From Microcoleus vaginatus PCC 9802 (lineage in GTDB: Bacteria > Cyanobacteriota > Cyanobacteriia > Cyanobacteriales > Microcoleaceae): a DNA stretch of 64,000 nt. Under the pieces are notes generated by a model that searched no databases, was not told where the DNA came from, and was given only the letters and a program-made list of their open reading frames with translations. Below, one piece after another: positions 62,261-64,000 of this stretch; the stretch's first letter is position 1, and the number at the start of each line of letters is the position of its first letter. The stretch spans positions 2,243,001 through 2,307,000 of the forward strand of contig CP031740.1 of NCBI GenBank assembly GCA_022701275.1. Direction: 5' to 3'. The position numbers and the translations under genes are program-made.

Positions 62261-63406
62261 TTAGGATGGGAGTCTGTCCTCGATCGGAATATAAGGAGCA
62301 CCGTGAGTCCCCGTATATATTTGAGTCGGGCGGTAAATGCGGTTTGCCTCTAGCTGTTCCTTCCAGTGGGCCAACCAGCCAGCAACGCGGGCGATCGCAA
62401 AAACCGGTGTAAATAAGTCGATCGGAATTCCCATTTTTCGGTAAACCAGACCCGAATAGAAATCTACATTTGCATAAATTCCTTTGTGACCCAATTTCTC
62501 CTCAACCACTTCTTCCAACTCGACAGCAATGTCGTAATAATCGTCGTGACCGAAGTTCTCAAACAACTGTTCTGCTAACCTCTGAAGAATAGTTGCTCTC
62601 GGATCTTTCACCTTGTAAACTCGGTGACCGAAACCCATGATTTTGTCCTTATTTGCAACGCTCTTCTCGACAAAAGCCCGCACGTTTTGTACCGAACCAA
62701 TTTGCTCCAACATATCAATCACTTCTTCATTAGCTCCCCCGTGCAGCGGCCCCGCCAAAGTGCCAACTGCTGAAGCAATCACTCCGTAAGGGTCTGTCAG
62801 CGTCGAAGCTGTTACCATTGCCGAAAATGTAGAGGCATTAATTGTATGTTCAGCGTGGAGAGTCAGACAAGTGTCAAAAATTCTAGCTAACAGCGGATCT
62901 GGTTCTTGCTCGTTGAGCATATAAAGAAAGTTAGCCGAGTAGTCCAAGTCATCCCTCGGTCGCACCGGGTCATTTCCCCGTCGCATTTGCTGGAACGCTG
63001 CTACCATTGTGGGAATCTTAGCTAGCAGCCGCACTACAGCTTCTCGAATGTATGCTGGGTTAGCCAGAGCTCTGCGGGAGTAAAACAAGCCCAAGGCGGC
63101 CGCTGAAGCTTGCAGGGCGTCCATGGGATGTCCTCTTTCTGGAAAGCATTTCATCATGTCCCGGATGCGATATTTGATCCGGCGGTGATAACGAATTTCA
63201 TGCTCGAAAGCTTCGAGTTCTTCCTTTGTCGGAAGTACCCCCCAGATTAATAAATATGAAGTTTCGAGAAAGGAGCTTTTCAGTGCCAGTTCCTCGATGC
63301 TAATCCCGCGATATTCCAGCAACCCTTTTTGTCCATCGACGTAGCTAATGCTGGACAAGGTGGCGGGAACACCTTCTAAACCTGGTTTGAATTCGCCGAC
63401 GACCAT
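62261..63406 (-). CDS. gltA: Citrate synthase
   Basis: A 381-residue short-form citrate synthase. The catalytic residues are seen in HAEHTINAS, GPLHGGANEEV and MGFGHRVYKVKDPRA (His residues) and VDFYSGLVYRKMGIP (Asp). It condenses acetyl-CoA and oxaloacetate and feeds the incomplete or branched cyanobacterial TCA cycle and 2-oxoglutarate for nitrogen assimilation. Complete. Its terminator lies downstream. Confidence 0.97.
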   Translation of the reverse strand: MVVGEFKPGLEGVPATLSSISYVDGQKGLLEYRGISIEELALKSSFLETSYLLIWGVLPTKEELEAFEHEIRYHRRIKYRIRDMMKCFPERGHPMDALQASAAALGLFYSRRALANPAYIREAVVRLLAKIPTMVAAFQQMRRGNDPVRPRDDLDYSANFLYMLNEQEPDPLLARIFDTCLTLHAEHTINASTFSAMVTASTLTDPYGVIASAVGTLAGPLHGGANEEVIDMLEQIGSVQNVRAFVEKSVANKDKIMGFGHRVYKVKDPRATILQRLAEQLFENFGHDDYYDIAVELEEVVEEKLGHKGIYANVDFYSGLVYRKMGIPIDLFTPVFAIARVAGWLAHWKEQLEANRIYRPTQIYTGTHGAPYIPIEDRLPS

Positions 63407-63642
63407 TGCGATACCGTTTTGTGTGAGTTCAATCTACTAAAAGTACATTACCAGAAACGAAGATAGTGTCACAGTGTTGACAAATAATCATTTAATTGGG
63501 GTTCAGAAACCGGGTTTTTCAACAGACAGCCCGATCGCACCGCTGCGTATTGTCGTCGCCCCTCAAACCCGGTTTCGCCGTCCCAGAATGCGGTTTTAAG
63601 AGGGCTGGCGCGTCCTGTTAATGTCGGGGCGGTTCGCTGTTT

Positions 63643-64000
63643 CTAGGGGAGCAAAAACTTGGGCGCAGTTAGCCAAAACATTTGGCTGCGGCCCACTGGG
63701 GAGCCTGTTTCGGGGACGATTAAGCCGATGATCCCTGCTTTCTTGAGAATCAGGGCATCTTGCGATCGAGCCCAAAGCAAATTTTCTGCCCAGTGACCTA
63801 AGTCTGGTTGGTGGCCCACTAGGGCCAAGCTGCGGCTACCTATTTCCTGCCACTGTTTGTACCACTCCAACCAGTTTCCGATGTCTCCTGAAGGTGCGAG
63901 GGTGGCGGATTCTTCTATTTTGGAACTCAAACCGACTGTTTGCAGGATTTGGGCGGTTTGCTGCGCCCGCAGTAGGGGACTGGTGAGAATCAAGTCAAAC
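63643..64000 (-). CDS. sixA: Phosphohistidine phosphatase SixA-like, partial at window edge
   Basis: The C-terminal about 119 residues of a histidine-phosphatase-superfamily protein. FDLILTSPLLRAQQTAQIL is the SixA block after the (missing) RHG motif, and LVGHQPDLGHW carries the second catalytic His. The frame is open to the window end and no start codon that fits lies inside; the N-terminal RHG part must be beyond 64000. It would act on phosphohistidine proteins. Confidence 0.88.
   Translation of the reverse strand, partial: FDLILTSPLLRAQQTAQILQTVGLSSKIEESATLAPSGDIGNWLEWYKQWQEIGSRSLALVGHQPDLGHWAENLLWARSQDALILKKAGIIGLIVPETGSPVGRSQMFWLTAPKFLLP

Overview
The window comes from a filamentous, non-heterocystous-type cyanobacterium (Oscillatoriales such as Microcoleus, Oscillatoria or Phormidium are my best guess). 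The evidence is direct: psaC, a divergent psbN/psbH pair, an AgrE/ArgZ-type arginine dihydrolase, a PanC-Cmk fusion, many copies of the HIP1 octamer GCGATCGC, and heptanucleotide repeat arrays of the kind described in cyanobacteria. Most of the window is ordinary chromosomal core. I saw no rRNA, tRNA, CRISPR array, complete insertion sequence or prophage.

Layout. 0-9 kb: a YdcF-like protein, a GAF protein and a stress-type membrane protein, then a lipid block read leftwards (plsX, fabH, fabD and, further along, plsC). A PspA/IM30 gene and a phosphate-binding-like gene sit between fabD and plsC. 9-14 kb: a PBP4-type peptidase, then rpsP, a KH-domain protein and phoH, with a structured terminator-bearing leader before phoH. 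14-16 kb: an ATPase plus Toprim-like gene pair that looks like a defence module. 16-22 kb: fabF/acpP, an HdrB-like Fe-S protein, psaC and glmS. 22-31 kb: an O-antigen-ligase-like protein, a YaaW-family protein, a FAD oxidoreductase, a polysaccharide deacetylase, panC-cmk, an RlpA-like protein and purM. 32-35 kb is accessory: a vMAP-type HTH/pentapeptide/nuclease-like gene, two genes sharing a duplicated Gly-rich motif, and a decayed Uma2 gene. 35-51 kb: DedA, a STAS protein, two overlapping conserved genes, a class II aldolase, a Wzz-like protein, an MBL hydrolase, aroC, psbN, psbH-tatA-pth-DUF3146, a CPBP protease, a dynamin-like GTPase, argG and a glycosyltransferase. 51-64 kb: a large hybrid histidine kinase, agrE, a sacsin-like ATPase split into two reading frames, citrate synthase and a partial sixA.

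How the genes work together. plsX, fabH, fabD, fabF, acpP and plsC together cover initiation and elongation of fatty acids and acylation into phospholipid. argG (arginine synthesis) and agrE (arginine breakdown, with a perfect NtcA-type GTA-N8-TAC site upstream) bracket arginine and cyanophycin nitrogen metabolism. psbN/psbH/tatA/pth is a conserved photosystem II and protein-export/translation neighbourhood.

The parts most worth a second look are the split sacsin-like gene (58-62 kb), the ATPase/Toprim pair (14-16 kb), the vMAP/DUF6232/Gly-rich cluster (32-34 kb), the phoH leader RNA, several families of short terminal-inverted-repeat elements of about 130-150 bp, and places where non-coding-type repeats have become coding sequence (O-antigen ligase, SLH-like protein, purM tail).
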